Under the pieces are notes generated by a model. The model searched no databases and was not told where the DNA came from. It was given only the letters and a program-made list of their open reading frames with translations. The translations under genes were made by a program, and so were the position numbers. From positions 1 through 64,000 of the IMG/VR virus record IMGVR_UViG_3300018875_000003: 64,000 nucleotides of DNA; one strand, given 5' to 3'. This stretch comes from a virus. This document shows positions 28,837-38,649 of this stretch, piece after piece (the first letter of the stretch is position 1; each line of letters opens with the position of its first letter).

Positions 28837-30150
28837 TTACTCGGCGTTGTTCACATGGTACTTGATGGTGATGACGTCGCCGGCGATTAAAGTCGTTCCG
28901 TCACCCATACCGAAGTCGATGGTCAGGCCACCCGCAACTTCTGCATAGTGCAGGCCTTCGTTTTGCAGCAGGCCATTCACGTATACGTCCAAGGATTGAT
29001 CGCCCACTTGATACGCCGGAAGGTCAGTCACATTGAAGTCCGCAATGGCAACTGTAGATTCGCCGCCAACAGCCTGGAAGTACGCTTTGTGGTGGCGATG
29101 GATATCTTTGCCGGCTTTCAGCGCTCCGTCTTCGTTGTGTGCGCGATCAAGACGTGTGTCCAGCGCTTGCTCGGCTGCTTCTGCGCGAGTCTTTTCGTCA
29201 GCTACCTTTTGAACCAGGTTGGCTGTATCGGCTTCCAGACGATCAACCAGAGCTGCGTGGGTGCCAGTCAGTGTCGATACGCGCGCAGCGTCTACTTCGG
29301 TTTGCGTAGTGCTTCCGCCGTTGGACAGATTGTCCAGCGCAGTGTGAATCTCAGCCAGTACTGCTTCTACGGTCGCGCCCGTGAAGTTGCCAGCGGCATC
29401 CTGGACGCCGATTGCACCTGCGCCCTTGCCTGCTTCTGTACTAGCCAGATCGTCGCGGATCGCTTTGTCTGCAGCAAGACGGGCTTCAATCTCCTCTGCC
29501 ATTTGCTGAACGATGGCTTTCGGCAGATTGCCGTTGCCGTCACGGTCCAAGGAGAAGCCTGCGCCGTAAAGATCCTGCGCCAGCTGGTTGATGTTCAGGT
29601 GTGCAGTAGCATCAGCCGTACCTTCAGCAAATTTTTCATTTGCTGCAAACATCTCGGATACGGACTGAAGGTTGAAGCGCTTCAGGTATTGCCAGTCGAT
29701 TTTCTGACCAGCAGGCATCGTGAATGTCACTTCTCCTGCGCCGTCCGGAACATAGAATTTCAGAACGAAGACGCCATTCTCAAATGTCATGCGGCCGTAT
29801 ACCTCTTGATCCTTGTCGTCCAGGATCGGTTCGCCGGTTACAGCATCACGGATGATGACCTTGTTCTTCGGCGCATCAATGATGACACCTTCGCCAGACA
29901 ATGGGTCAGACAACACGTTGGGTACAGTTGCCGGAATGATCGCGGATACGTCCAGATTGGCAACGCCAGCTACGTCTGTAGCAATGACCTGAATATAGTC
30001 AGCGACTTTCTTGGTTTCCAGAGCTGCCTGATAATGCCCGTTCCAGTCTACCGCGAGCTTGGACTCTGCAATTGCAGCATTGTCTGCAATGTGTTCGTTT
30101 TTCAGAGCCAGATTTTTAATTTGTTCACCACGGATACGAGAAATTGCCAT
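28837..30150 (-). CDS. Fibre-like structural protein with coiled coil and C-terminal beta module
   Basis: The 437-residue protein starts at ATG 30150 behind AAAGGAGTG. Residues 1-45 (ISRIRGEQIKNLALKNEHIA, then AAIAESKLAVDW) match the short N-terminal stretch common in phage fibre and baseplate proteins. A beta domain follows, then a long Ala/Glu/Asp helix, probably a trimeric coiled coil (~195-340). The last ~75 residues (SLDVYVNGLLQNEGLHY, then GDGTTLIAGDVITIKY) are the recurring beta module seen in neighbouring genes. It is likely a trimeric spike or fibre shaft. The receptor, if any, is unknown. Confidence 0.6.
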   Translation of the reverse strand: MAISRIRGEQIKNLALKNEHIADNAAIAESKLAVDWNGHYQAALETKKVADYIQVIATDVAGVANLDVSAIIPATVPNVLSDPLSGEGVIIDAPKNKVIIRDAVTGEPILDDKDQEVYGRMTFENGVFVLKFYVPDGAGEVTFTMPAGQKIDWQYLKRFNLQSVSEMFAANEKFAEGTADATAHLNINQLAQDLYGAGFSLDRDGNGNLPKAIVQQMAEEIEARLAADKAIRDDLASTEAGKGAGAIGVQDAAGNFTGATVEAVLAEIHTALDNLSNGGSTTQTEVDAARVSTLTGTHAALVDRLEADTANLVQKVADEKTRAEAAEQALDTRLDRAHNEDGALKAGKDIHRHHKAYFQAVGGESTVAIADFNVTDLPAYQVGDQSLDVYVNGLLQNEGLHYAEVAGGLTIDFGMGDGTTLIAGDVITIKYHVNNAE

Positions 30151-30165
30151 GGATGTGTCACTCCT

Positions 30166-30459
30166 TTAGAGGATTAATATATAGTCACAAATCACGACAT
30201 CCTCAGCGTCCAGTGGAAAGTTAAACCGGAAGCTGTTCTTGCTCAGCTCCACATAGTCGTTATCTTCGCCGGCGTGCATCCGCATTCCGTTTAAGCTAAC
30301 AAAGAGTGTTCCTGACACAAATACATTCTTCGTTTGAAAGGTTTGGCTGTCCTCAGATGCTGGAATGGGTGATTCATTTCTAACGGATGTCATTTGGTTC
30401 GTCACGCGAACCGCCATTGCGTTGCTGCCCCTTTTCCTAATCTCAGCCAAGCTTCTCAT
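30166..30459 (-). CDS. Single beta-module protein (97 aa)
   Basis: The start is placed at ATG 30459, directly after GAGAGG; a TTG nine bases further in has better spacing and may be the true start. After ~45 residues of loop, the rest is one copy of the recurring module: VSGTLFVSLNGMRMHAGEDND, a short strand, then FNFPLDAEDVVICDYI. It equals the terminal module of the fibre-like neighbour. Probably a small cap or adaptor on the same virion structure. Confidence 0.5.
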   Translation of the reverse strand: MRSLAEIRKRGSNAMAVRVTNQMTSVRNESPIPASEDSQTFQTKNVFVSGTLFVSLNGMRMHAGEDNDYVELSKNSFRFNFPLDAEDVVICDYILIL

Positions 30460-30465
30460 CCTCTC

Positions 30466-31353
30466 TTAGTTCTTCTCTGAAACGATATACACCGTATCTG
30501 CCGAGATACTGTCCGGATTTACATCCTCGCTAAACTCGATGACGATTCTGGAGATATCCTTAACCATCAGCGTGCCGTCTTTTGGCTTCAGCTTCATAGT
30601 CAGTGGTTTTACTTCATTATCGATCTCGTTTTGGAAGAAATCCTTTAGGGTGTCGATTTCAGCCGGTTTTGTGGCTTCCCCTTCCACGACCGGGCTGTTC
30701 TTCACTTCCGGCTCCACCTCATCGGTGCCGTTGTAGTAATAGCGAATCGGATCAGAATAGGCGCTCTTGATGCCCTGAATATTTACAGCTCTAATCCGTG
30801 CGTAATACGTTACACCTTTGCGATAGTCAATGTCTGGCGTAACCTGTGTCTCAAAGACGAGGGCCGTATTCTCCTGTGGCCAGACCAATACGTCGAAGGT
30901 GTTGCTTCTGGAAATCTCCAGCTCGTAATGATCCGCCTTTTCGACAGGCAGCCAGGTGAACTTCACATCGCCGGTAATCTCAGACAGATCGGTCGGACTT
31001 GTGAGCATTGGTCTTGCCATCCGAGTTTCATTGCCCGTGAAGAACTCGAATTTGTAGCTTTGTAGAAGCGGCCGCTCGGTGATATCCCGAATGCAGCCGT
31101 CTGCCCCGCCGACCAGCTCCACCTGATAATGCGTAAGCGGTGCGAGTCTTCTGGCCGGCAGGATTTTCAGCAGCTTGTCTTTATACTCGACAGCAATCTC
31201 TTCGCCCTGCTGCGTATTCAAGTTCAGCAGCATGACGTTTTTGGTGTTTATGGATTCAGTCAGAATATCAAATAGAAATCTGACTTCGATGTCTGTGTCC
31301 AGATCCACTTTCTGGCTCAAGTGAACCGGCAGGCTTTTGAGAACTAGACTCAT
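30466..31353 (-). CDS. Multi-domain Ig/FN3-like surface protein (295 aa)
   Basis: Translation starts at ATG 31353, overlapping the previous stop (ATGA). Residues ~1-100 (LPVHLSQKVDLDTDIEVRF, LLKILPARRLAPLTHYQVEL) and ~235-295 (PKDGTLMVKDISRIVIEFSE) look like Big_5 type bacterial Ig domains, which have an I-x-I/V-x-F-S-E/D strand. Residues ~115-210 (TGDVKFTWLPVEKADHYELEIS, then YYARIRAVN) look like a fibronectin-type III domain. Surface display on head or neck is inferred from the neighbours. Confidence 0.55.
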   Translation of the reverse strand: MSLVLKSLPVHLSQKVDLDTDIEVRFLFDILTESINTKNVMLLNLNTQQGEEIAVEYKDKLLKILPARRLAPLTHYQVELVGGADGCIRDITERPLLQSYKFEFFTGNETRMARPMLTSPTDLSEITGDVKFTWLPVEKADHYELEISRSNTFDVLVWPQENTALVFETQVTPDIDYRKGVTYYARIRAVNIQGIKSAYSDPIRYYYNGTDEVEPEVKNSPVVEGEATKPAEIDTLKDFFQNEIDNEVKPLTMKLKPKDGTLMVKDISRIVIEFSEDVNPDSISADTVYIVSEKN

Positions 31354-31661
31354 GGTACGACCACCATCATTTTGTAATCGACCAGAATCGTAGATTTGGC
31401 AGGAGGCGCTTCGGTAAAGGTGATTTCCTTCCCGTTCACGACATAATCGTAATCCACTCCCCGCCGAAGTCTCATACCGTCGCGGAAAACTTTATAAGAG
31501 TTCTTAATAGGATCATTCGCCAGCATGAAGATCTTATTGACGCCATCTTTGACACCGAAAGGCTCTTCGCCATCGATATCGTTGGCTCCGCTGAAATCCG
31601 GCATTTGACCGATCTTGAGCCGGTATTTGGGATACGTCGGGTGCTTTGTTACGTGAGCCAT
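31350..31661 (-). CDS. Single beta-module protein (103 aa)
   Basis: The gene begins at ATG 31661 behind AAGGAGGGGG. The first ~35 residues (RLKIGQMPDFSGANDIDGEE) are polar. The rest is a clear copy of the recurring module: NKIFMLANDPIKNSYKVFRDG, then GVDYDYVVNGKEITFTEAPP and STILVDYKM. This is the most complete single-module version and can serve as the type sequence for the others. The role is unknown; a small surface or fibre-joint protein is likely. Confidence 0.5.
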   Translation of the reverse strand: MAHVTKHPTYPKYRLKIGQMPDFSGANDIDGEEPFGVKDGVNKIFMLANDPIKNSYKVFRDGMRLRRGVDYDYVVNGKEITFTEAPPAKSTILVDYKMMVVVP

Positions 31662-31673
31662 GCTTCCCCCTCC

Positions 31674-32186
31674 TTACTTCCACATCAGACAGTAATCATA
31701 CACAGCCGGCCGAACCGTACCGGTATACTTACAATCGATTTTGATTTGTATAAACTTCGATGGTGTGGCCAGATATACGGCGTTGTCTGTTGAAATCTTC
31801 CTCCAAGCGGAACTTGTGTTTACGCGGTAGAAGTATTCCACGGACGCGCCATTTGCTGTGTCCACTTCCTGGTTGGCGAGCAGATATAATTCGTCTGTTG
31901 TTGCTGGTAGCTCATGGAGCACAGAGACCCACGAGTCTGCCTTGATGGAGTTGGTTAACGTGTCCAGTACGGCAGTACTCGATGGGTCTTTGTACGTCTC
32001 ATCCACAAACGGCTCTGCAAAGTAGAGCTTATATGGAGAGCACAGCAACAGCATGTCATATCGCTCGTACATGGTTTTCAGCTTGATCGCTTCCGAGATA
32101 TTCTTCTGCATCGTGTTCAGATGGAAATCGTGCAGAACTTGTCCATCCAGGAAGGCGATCCGCTTCATGTAGTTGGGTGTAGCCAT
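31674..32186 (-). CDS. Fibre-associated structural protein (170 aa)
   Basis: Starts at ATG 32186 after GGGCGGTGA. The N-terminus MATPNYMKRIAFLDGQVLHD followed by FHLNTMQKNISEA resembles the F-x-D-G-Q-x-L ... LN-x-M-Q opening of phage fibre proteins. The C-terminal ~80 residues (EYFYRVNTSSAWRKIS, FIQIKIDCKYTGTVRPAVYDY) form a beta-sandwich of the discoidin kind. No catalytic motif is seen. It is probably a component of the surface structure built by its neighbours. Confidence 0.5.
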   Translation of the reverse strand: MATPNYMKRIAFLDGQVLHDFHLNTMQKNISEAIKLKTMYERYDMLLLCSPYKLYFAEPFVDETYKDPSSTAVLDTLTNSIKADSWVSVLHELPATTDELYLLANQEVDTANGASVEYFYRVNTSSAWRKISTDNAVYLATPSKFIQIKIDCKYTGTVRPAVYDYCLMWK

Positions 32187-32203
32187 GCTGTCACCGCCCT
32201 ATC

Positions 32204-33952
32204 TTAGATTGTCATTGCCCAAGTTACGCGCATGCCTGTGCTGGCATCCTTCGTTACAGGACCGATACCGGAGATGTTGGACATCTTTCCGTCTTCCTGC
32301 TCAGCGAACATACCCACTTGATAGATAACATGTGTCGATTCGCTGTACTGATACTTCGCAGTCACACTGTCTGTGTCCTGAAGCGTCACTTTGAATGTGA
32401 TCTGCTTGCCGTCTGCGGAAACTTCGTATCCTGTGCCTTCTACCTGCAGCACACCGTTCAGCGTAACTTCCAGGATGAATTTGCCGTTTGCATCTTTCAC
32501 AGCTGCTTTAGCCAGTGCGTAAGTTGTTACAGCCGCGGAGATGTTCAGGGTTTCTGTTTTCTCCACGTTCATTGGACCCGGCACGCCTTTCGGGAAGTCT
32601 GCTACAAACTGCACAGCCGTTCCGCTGTTGACGCGATATTCGAAAGTCAGCAGACCTGGTGTTTCCACCACTGGCGGCTTCTTCGATGGATCGAGCGGAT
32701 CAACACCAACTGGAGCTGCGCTGAATTGAACAATACCCTTGGCAGAGTTCATGATCCATACATCGCCCTGACCGAGCGAGAGACCTTTATCTACGATCTT
32801 GTATTCCTTGACGGTATTGTCTAGTGCCTGGTGACGAACAGCTACCAGCTCCATCAGAGGAGCATCTGCCATATCGAAAATCAGGTGACTGTTATCCAGC
32901 TGGTCTTGGAAGCGAACGTTCACTTTTTCACCGGCAGCGGGCGCAGTAGTAAATACCACGTTTGCAACGTCCTGCGTGAATGCTACGTCTGCAGCATTTG
33001 TATCCAGCTTGGCACTGAGGATTTTCAGTACTTTGTTTGTTGGATTCAGTGGGAATTTTGTTTGTGTGCCGTCACCGGTGACGGTTACTGTTTTTTCCGT
33101 GAAAGCGATCGGCTTCGTAGGGAAGACTTCGATTTCTGGATCACCTGTGCTGACTACGGATGGATATTGAATCATCTGGCGCGCGTCTTTAAACTCGCCT
33201 TCCATCTTGATTCTGATCTTGTCGGAATCCGAGAACTCAACCGGCTTGTTATCCGGATGACCTGCTGGCTTGCCGCCAAGACCCATGAAGCCCAGGGAGT
33301 AGAACAGCTTAAACTGGTAGTCTACCTGAACGTTCGTTTTCGCTTCAGCGAAGTATACCTTGCCCATCTTGTAGTCGATCGCATAATGCTTGTCTGCTTC
33401 CGAAGGAACGTCAGACAGCGTATAGGCTTGACCATTTACAGTCACGACTTCGGACCCTTCCGCGATTTCTGCATAGTCGCTTACGACCTTGCGGAACGTG
33501 ATGGATACGGTGTTTTTCGGTGCTACTGCAAATCGAACGGTTGCTGTGTCTGCATCTTTGATGGATACATCTTTATTCAGGACCAGATCCTGCCCATCAA
33601 CGCGAACAGATACGATTCTCAAGAGACGTGTGATTTCCGGAATGACAAGCTCAGTGCTTGTATTAGCGGAACCTACATCAGTCGTGTAGGTTCCTTCGGA
33701 TTCACAGGCATGCTTGAGATCAAATACATAAACGCCGTTTGCATTCGGAGTCAGCGTAGTGTCGCCTTTATCCGTGTGCTTTGCGCGAGTCTTGCCGGCA
33801 GGATCAGACATCATCTGTGCGATGATGTTGTTCAGACTGTGAACAGCGATATTCTTCTTCTCTTTTGTGAAGAAGACACCATCCTGATCGTTGTACATCT
33901 CCAGCTTAACGTGGCCCTTTGGATTCAGAGCGCTATGAAAGTCTCTTAACAT
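32204..33952 (-). CDS. Beta-rich surface protein with modules, paralogue of the next gene
   Basis: The 582-residue protein starts at ATG 33952 behind AGGGGG. Its ends match the 685-residue neighbour: N-terminal KGHVKLEMYND and NIIAQMMSD, and C-terminal FVADFPKGVPG ... VTKDASTGMRVTWAM. A copy of the recurring beta module (VTLNGVLQVEGTGYEVS, then GKQITFKV and VTAKYQY) is inserted between FPKGVPG and the final VGMFAEQ domain. A second copy (TKFPLNPTNKVLKILSAKL, VVFTTAPAAGEKVNV) lies in the middle. It is probably a decoration or head-fibre protein, since it is encoded near the capsid genes. Confidence 0.6.
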   Translation of the reverse strand: MLRDFHSALNPKGHVKLEMYNDQDGVFFTKEKKNIAVHSLNNIIAQMMSDPAGKTRAKHTDKGDTTLTPNANGVYVFDLKHACESEGTYTTDVGSANTSTELVIPEITRLLRIVSVRVDGQDLVLNKDVSIKDADTATVRFAVAPKNTVSITFRKVVSDYAEIAEGSEVVTVNGQAYTLSDVPSEADKHYAIDYKMGKVYFAEAKTNVQVDYQFKLFYSLGFMGLGGKPAGHPDNKPVEFSDSDKIRIKMEGEFKDARQMIQYPSVVSTGDPEIEVFPTKPIAFTEKTVTVTGDGTQTKFPLNPTNKVLKILSAKLDTNAADVAFTQDVANVVFTTAPAAGEKVNVRFQDQLDNSHLIFDMADAPLMELVAVRHQALDNTVKEYKIVDKGLSLGQGDVWIMNSAKGIVQFSAAPVGVDPLDPSKKPPVVETPGLLTFEYRVNSGTAVQFVADFPKGVPGPMNVEKTETLNISAAVTTYALAKAAVKDANGKFILEVTLNGVLQVEGTGYEVSADGKQITFKVTLQDTDSVTAKYQYSESTHVIYQVGMFAEQEDGKMSNISGIGPVTKDASTGMRVTWAMTI

Positions 33953-33972
33953 TGTCTGTTTCCCCCTATTTC

Positions 33973-36030
33973 TTAGAATCCACCTTTAAAGGCGTCTCCG
34001 TCTTTATTCAGCAGCTTGATTGTCCATGTGACGCGGATACCGGTTGTGATATCCTTGACGGTTTCGCCTGTACGAACCAGGGAGTAAGCATCAACTGGGA
34101 ATCCAGTGAATCCCTCTACCTTGTCGTCCGTGCGCGGGCCGTTAAAGAGTCCCATTTCGCGGATCGTTACATTGTAAGCAGGTACTTGCTCAGGGAACTC
34201 AGCGATGAAGCTAACGGTTCCTTTATCCAGCTGGTACCATGGGTAGGCGGTTCCTGCTTTTGGCTTTTCGATAACGGCGCGGTGATAGCCCGTAGCGAAG
34301 CCTGGCAGATCAGGAGTCGTAAACACGATCTCGTAGTTTACAACAGCAGACTTGTCTGCATTGCGGTCACTGATCACGATGGACTTTTTATCCGCAGACA
34401 GTTTGTACTTACCTGCGCCGAAGTCCTCATCGGAAGTAACAGCAGCAAATACCTCGCCGGTTTCTGCATTGGCTACGACAACCGTGTCCAGTGCATAAGC
34501 GGAAGTGTACGTCTTGGTGGCCGAAGTGTACTTGTAGTCAGCAGTGATCACTGCATCTTGAGCTGGAGCAGTTGTGAAGGTAATCACGCCTTTATCCTGC
34601 GTAAAGTTGCTTACTGCCGCGTCGTCTACTTTCAGCACCAGGGTTCCAGGAACCAGTGTCGTATGAGCCAGTGTGAACTTCACAGCGGTTGCATCGCCTT
34701 TGCCGACTGCTTCTGCCGTTACGGTTTTGGTTACATTTCCGCTTGTCAGAGCAGCTGCAGCTTTCAGGTCGTAGCGCTCTCCTGTAATGTCATACGTTAC
34801 GTGCAGTCCGCTCAGCGTTTTGCTGAATTGCAGCGTTCCGCGTTTTGCATCCAGCAGGTATTTGCCGTCAGCCAGGTCTGCTTCCTTATCAACACGCTGC
34901 AGCTCTGTGCCGTCATATTCGACAACCAGGCTTTCCGGAACGATTGGGAAGTGTTCCAGCTGCGCCAGATACGGAGGAACGGTAGTCGTGCTGTACGCGG
35001 TCACGGTCTGGAAGGACTTCGTGAAGTTCTCGAACTCGTGAGCCAGTGTGTTCATCGAAGTCGTCAGACCATCAGAACGAAGACCTGTAATCACGATGTT
35101 CTCGCCAGTTGTGATCGAAGGATCTTTACCGGAGAACCGCAGCTCGACTTCATGAGAGGCTTCACGGTCAAGACCAGTGATAACCTTCTGTGCTGCTTCT
35201 GGGGCTGACAGAGCGGAATCATACGTCTCGATCGTCTCTTTCAGAGTGCCATCGACGTAAATGCCAATTTGACCACCCGTGTTGGACTTCTCGTACTGAA
35301 TAACGAGCCGGCTAAGCTTCTCAGTGAGCTTTAGGGATGCGTTCAGCGTATCAGCCGTCGCTTTACCGCCTGCTACATCAAAGCCGCCTGCAAGGGCAAT
35401 GCGTGCGTCTGTGAGGTCGATCGCACGGTCCAAACCATCACCGAGTCCGATGAACATGTTTGTCTGGGAGCTGTAGATTTCAGAAGTAATTGCAATCGAT
35501 CCAGCGACGGGCTTCGTCGAGATGCTGAATGCTTTCTTCCCTACCTGATCCGAGGTTTCTTCTTTCAGATATACCGTGATTGGACGATAGCTGAATGTGA
35601 TTTTGAACTGGCTGTCATCGACAGCTTTCCAGAACACATTCGGTGCGAAGTTCAATTGATCAACGCCATCCACAACTGCCGAGATGTTGCCATTCAGTCC
35701 GATGTGGAATTTCTTCGTTACCCCGGTTGCATCTTTCGGTACGCGGTTTTTATACAGAGTGCGATCCGGATCGCCGGAGAATGCACGCAGCATAATTTCT
35801 TCCGCACCATCTACGACCAAGTTGGGTTGGTCAGCCAGAACGCCAAGGCTGTTGCCAGCTTCGTCAATGCGCTCAATAGTAATGTGACCTTTGGCTGCAA
35901 ACTCGAACGTGTCGTTCAGCCCGCTGCCTGCTTGAGGAGCCGAAGCCGATTGATACTTTTTCATCAGCTTTTCTTTGTTCGGGCCATCCGGCAGCTTGCT
36001 CAGCAATTTACCGATTGCTTTCAAATTCAT
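33973..36030 (-). CDS. Beta-rich surface protein with several modules
   Basis: The 685-residue protein starts at ATG 36030, overlapping the stop of the gene before it (TAATG). N-terminal KGHITIERIDEAGNSLGVL and the end FIAEFPEQVPAYNVTIREMG ... ITTGIRVTWTI match the previous paralogue but without the insertion found there. At least three module copies lie in the middle (LVVEYDGTELQRV; VPGTLVLKVDDAAV with GVITFTTAPAQDAVITADYKY; KYKLSADKKSIVIS). Residues ~170-320 resemble a lectin-like jelly roll (NMFIGLGDGLDRAIDL, IGIYVDGTLKETIE). It is probably a long surface protein on head or neck. Confidence 0.6.
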   Translation of the reverse strand: MNLKAIGKLLSKLPDGPNKEKLMKKYQSASAPQAGSGLNDTFEFAAKGHITIERIDEAGNSLGVLADQPNLVVDGAEEIMLRAFSGDPDRTLYKNRVPKDATGVTKKFHIGLNGNISAVVDGVDQLNFAPNVFWKAVDDSQFKITFSYRPITVYLKEETSDQVGKKAFSISTKPVAGSIAITSEIYSSQTNMFIGLGDGLDRAIDLTDARIALAGGFDVAGGKATADTLNASLKLTEKLSRLVIQYEKSNTGGQIGIYVDGTLKETIETYDSALSAPEAAQKVITGLDREASHEVELRFSGKDPSITTGENIVITGLRSDGLTTSMNTLAHEFENFTKSFQTVTAYSTTTVPPYLAQLEHFPIVPESLVVEYDGTELQRVDKEADLADGKYLLDAKRGTLQFSKTLSGLHVTYDITGERYDLKAAAALTSGNVTKTVTAEAVGKGDATAVKFTLAHTTLVPGTLVLKVDDAAVSNFTQDKGVITFTTAPAQDAVITADYKYTSATKTYTSAYALDTVVVANAETGEVFAAVTSDEDFGAGKYKLSADKKSIVISDRNADKSAVVNYEIVFTTPDLPGFATGYHRAVIEKPKAGTAYPWYQLDKGTVSFIAEFPEQVPAYNVTIREMGLFNGPRTDDKVEGFTGFPVDAYSLVRTGETVKDITTGIRVTWTIKLLNKDGDAFKGGF

Positions 36031-38096
36031 TATGAGTCCACTCCTTTAAGGGTATTGACGCCAAGTACAAACTCACCGAGCGGCCATCCTTGATCAAAGT
36101 CATTGCCCAGCGCATACTGCACCTTCTCTTTGCCGCTAATCGTGAGTCGATCGGACAACTCAGGCAGGATATTCTGGGTTTTGAGGTCTCTCGGAAGGAT
36201 TTTGCTCTGATCGCTGATATTTGGCATGTATACCGGGTAAAAGCCGACTGTCGGATTCAGTGAAACCACTTCATCCATCTTGCCGTCAATATCTGCCCGG
36301 ATTTTTGTATCATCATGGATCAGGACATTGTAGTACTCCAGCAGCCTGTGCTGGTAGTTTGCAATGATCTGATGCGTGAATCCGATGCTCATGTGTGTCT
36401 GCTCACTTATTTCTGCAGAAAGTCCGGCAGACGATGCTATCGATTCTCCAAACAGGGCATCCATCGATTCTGCCACGCGATTAAACAGATTTTCAGTCAT
36501 CGCGTGCGACTCGTTCAGGCTTACACCCATTACATCCACAGCGCTCAGTAGAGGCGCCTGACGGGCTTCTACAGCGTCCGCCATGCCAACTGCCCATTCC
36601 TCTGAATAGGCGGTCTTAATCGCCGTATAGCCGCTGTGAATCCGTTCTCCCATGCCTGCAAAATAGCTGAACACATCGGTCATTTCGTAATCAACGATGA
36701 TGTGAGCTTTTTCCTGGACGCGGTAGATGAGCTTATCCAGTAGTGTGACAAAATAGTCGTCGATATGCGGCAGCAGGTCGCCACCGATCAATTCCTTAAT
36801 AATGTCTTTTACAATAATGTATTGCGTTACATTATCATCCTCGTAGAGGTCGTACTGGACGATACCCGCTGGTCTGCTCTTATTCAGGTCAGATCCATCA
36901 TGGAGGTTATGCTGGACGATGGATTGCATCTGGTCGATCGCCAGATAAGGGAAGATCGCATCCTGGACGAATAACCGCAGCAGCATCAGCAGCTCTTCGG
37001 CCGGCTCGGCAACGAGCGCTTCCAGGACTTCTGTTTTAAAGTAGCGAAGTTCGGTCTTTGTGGACTCCAGATGGACGTAATCCACCTGTTCCTGCAATGC
37101 AGGTTCTAACAATAATTGTACTGCACTGCTTGTCGCAATCACAAAGTCGTCTTGAGGCATCAGATCATAGGATGCCTTCAATATCTCACTCTTTATATCG
37201 AAATCAATGGTTCCATCTAAATAAATCGCTTGATTTTCCCCGTTTTCTACGAAGACTTCGATAGTGGACTTCTTTACGATCCGATCGAGTGAATCTTCCA
37301 GGAAAACTTCGAGGATCATCGTCATCATATCGGTTGTCCGGTTGCGATAGTTATCCGCCACCCGGTACAGCTTCATAATCTCAGAAAACTCTTTCTGGGA
37401 TGACATGAAGCTTTCTTTGAACTCATGTCCGAGTTCTTTGCCGATCATCTGGAACAATTCGGTGAGAACGGCAGTCACCTGCTCATTCACCTCGGAAGTT
37501 CCGCCCTTCCCGATTTCAATCTGCTCTTCTCCGGCCATCGTAGCCTCTTCCGCCTGATCAATCAGGTGGTCATAGCGAATACGGTCTTTTCGGAGTGTAG
37601 CCTGCAGAGCATCTTCTGTAATCAGGGAGATCAAGCTTTCGATCTCTCCTTCCCGGACCATCGTCATGATGTCCAGAAGATCATAGAGCATTTCATAGAC
37701 CAGCAATTCGTTCTGGTCGTCTTTCAGATCGGAGTAGACCCAATCGCTTCGATAGCCGACATCGGATATTCCTCTGATTCGGTACTGATTCAGCCGCCTG
37801 ATCTCGCCTGGCTGCGGCCCATTGCCGAGTGTTAACCAGTAGGATTCGGATACCTCATCCTGTGGCGTATCGAGAACAGCTTTGATTCGAAATATAGCGC
37901 CGTCTACGTTGTTTGCTGGGATACCGGTATCAACGTACTTTTGTGTCACTGCCGATTTGGTCTCACCTTCCGCAGAAATAACGCGAAGGCGATAGACACC
38001 TTCGCTTCCTGGGAATGATACCTGTTTGAAAATCCGTTCTTTCAGCGGATTCTTGGAATCAGCAGTGAAAGGCATGACACTCATTTCTTCATTCAT
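36030..38096 (-). CDS. Large helical structural protein (688 aa)
   Basis: Starts at ATG 38096 behind AGGCAGGG. Residues ~25-135 form a beta domain (GVYRLRVISAEGETKSAVTQ, RYRSDWVYSD). The rest is mostly amphipathic helix, rich in Glu/Asp/Ile/Leu (MLYDLLDIMTMVREGEIESL; IIVKDIIKELIGGDLLPHID), with a short beta end (VVSLNPTVGFYPVYMPN). I do not recognise the family. Its position directly after the capsid genes and before the beta-module genes suggests an anchor or shaft holding those modules. No enzyme motif is seen. Confidence 0.5.
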   Translation of the reverse strand: MNEEMSVMPFTADSKNPLKERIFKQVSFPGSEGVYRLRVISAEGETKSAVTQKYVDTGIPANNVDGAIFRIKAVLDTPQDEVSESYWLTLGNGPQPGEIRRLNQYRIRGISDVGYRSDWVYSDLKDDQNELLVYEMLYDLLDIMTMVREGEIESLISLITEDALQATLRKDRIRYDHLIDQAEEATMAGEEQIEIGKGGTSEVNEQVTAVLTELFQMIGKELGHEFKESFMSSQKEFSEIMKLYRVADNYRNRTTDMMTMILEVFLEDSLDRIVKKSTIEVFVENGENQAIYLDGTIDFDIKSEILKASYDLMPQDDFVIATSSAVQLLLEPALQEQVDYVHLESTKTELRYFKTEVLEALVAEPAEELLMLLRLFVQDAIFPYLAIDQMQSIVQHNLHDGSDLNKSRPAGIVQYDLYEDDNVTQYIIVKDIIKELIGGDLLPHIDDYFVTLLDKLIYRVQEKAHIIVDYEMTDVFSYFAGMGERIHSGYTAIKTAYSEEWAVGMADAVEARQAPLLSAVDVMGVSLNESHAMTENLFNRVAESMDALFGESIASSAGLSAEISEQTHMSIGFTHQIIANYQHRLLEYYNVLIHDDTKIRADIDGKMDEVVSLNPTVGFYPVYMPNISDQSKILPRDLKTQNILPELSDRLTISGKEKVQYALGNDFDQGWPLGEFVLGVNTLKGVDS

Positions 38097-38121
38097 GATG
38101 GTCCCTGCCTTTCACGCTATA

Positions 38122-38622
38122 TTATTCTTCTGTTTTTGCTGCTGCTTTCGCAGTTGTGCGTTTTGTGGTGGTTTTTGCCGGAGCTGGCTCTGCTTTTGCT
38201 TCTTCGGCAGCTGTATCTTCTGCTTTCAGCGTAACGACTTCAGCTTCGCCCACTTCTTTCGCATTCGGCATATCTGCATTACCTGCAGCCAGCTGATCAG
38301 CACGATCGGCAGCCATCGATGGCACCGGCTGAATCACTTTGCCTTCATGGTTTCTGCGGAACTCCGCGGTATTGGTGTTGAAAATCTTCGTGAATTTATC
38401 TTTCCATGCTTCAATCTCGGAAGCTGGAAGATTCCCCTCATATAACACCAACGCTGGCGTCTTACACAACACAGCGTGAACGATATTTTTCATCGTCTCA
38501 GGCTTGGTCTCGTCATACTCAAATGACCGTGTAGGATTAGCCAGCGTAAGGTAAGTGTTAGTGAGGGGATCAAAATAGCCGTGTTTACGTGGAGCCAAGC
38601 CCACGGTAACTTTTGTCGCCAT
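38122..38622 (-). CDS. Capsid-associated protein with Lys/Ala/Thr-rich tail (166 aa)
   Basis: Starts at ATG 38622 with TTGGAGGG upstream. Residues 1-105 are folded (VTVGLAPRKHGYFDPLTNTYL, NIVHAVLCKTPALVLYEGN). Residues ~125-166 are low complexity, made of Ala, Glu, Lys and Thr (AEEAKAEPAPAKTTTKRTTA). The short folded part with a flexible charged tail, directly downstream of the major capsid gene, suggests a decoration or minor capsid protein. A promoter-like variant palindrome lies between the two genes. Confidence 0.45.
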   Translation of the reverse strand: MATKVTVGLAPRKHGYFDPLTNTYLTLANPTRSFEYDETKPETMKNIVHAVLCKTPALVLYEGNLPASEIEAWKDKFTKIFNTNTAEFRRNHEGKVIQPVPSMAADRADQLAAGNADMPNAKEVGEAEVVTLKAEDTAAEEAKAEPAPAKTTTKRTTAKAAAKTEE

Positions 38623-38649
38623 TTATGATCCCTCCAAAGTTTTGTTTTG

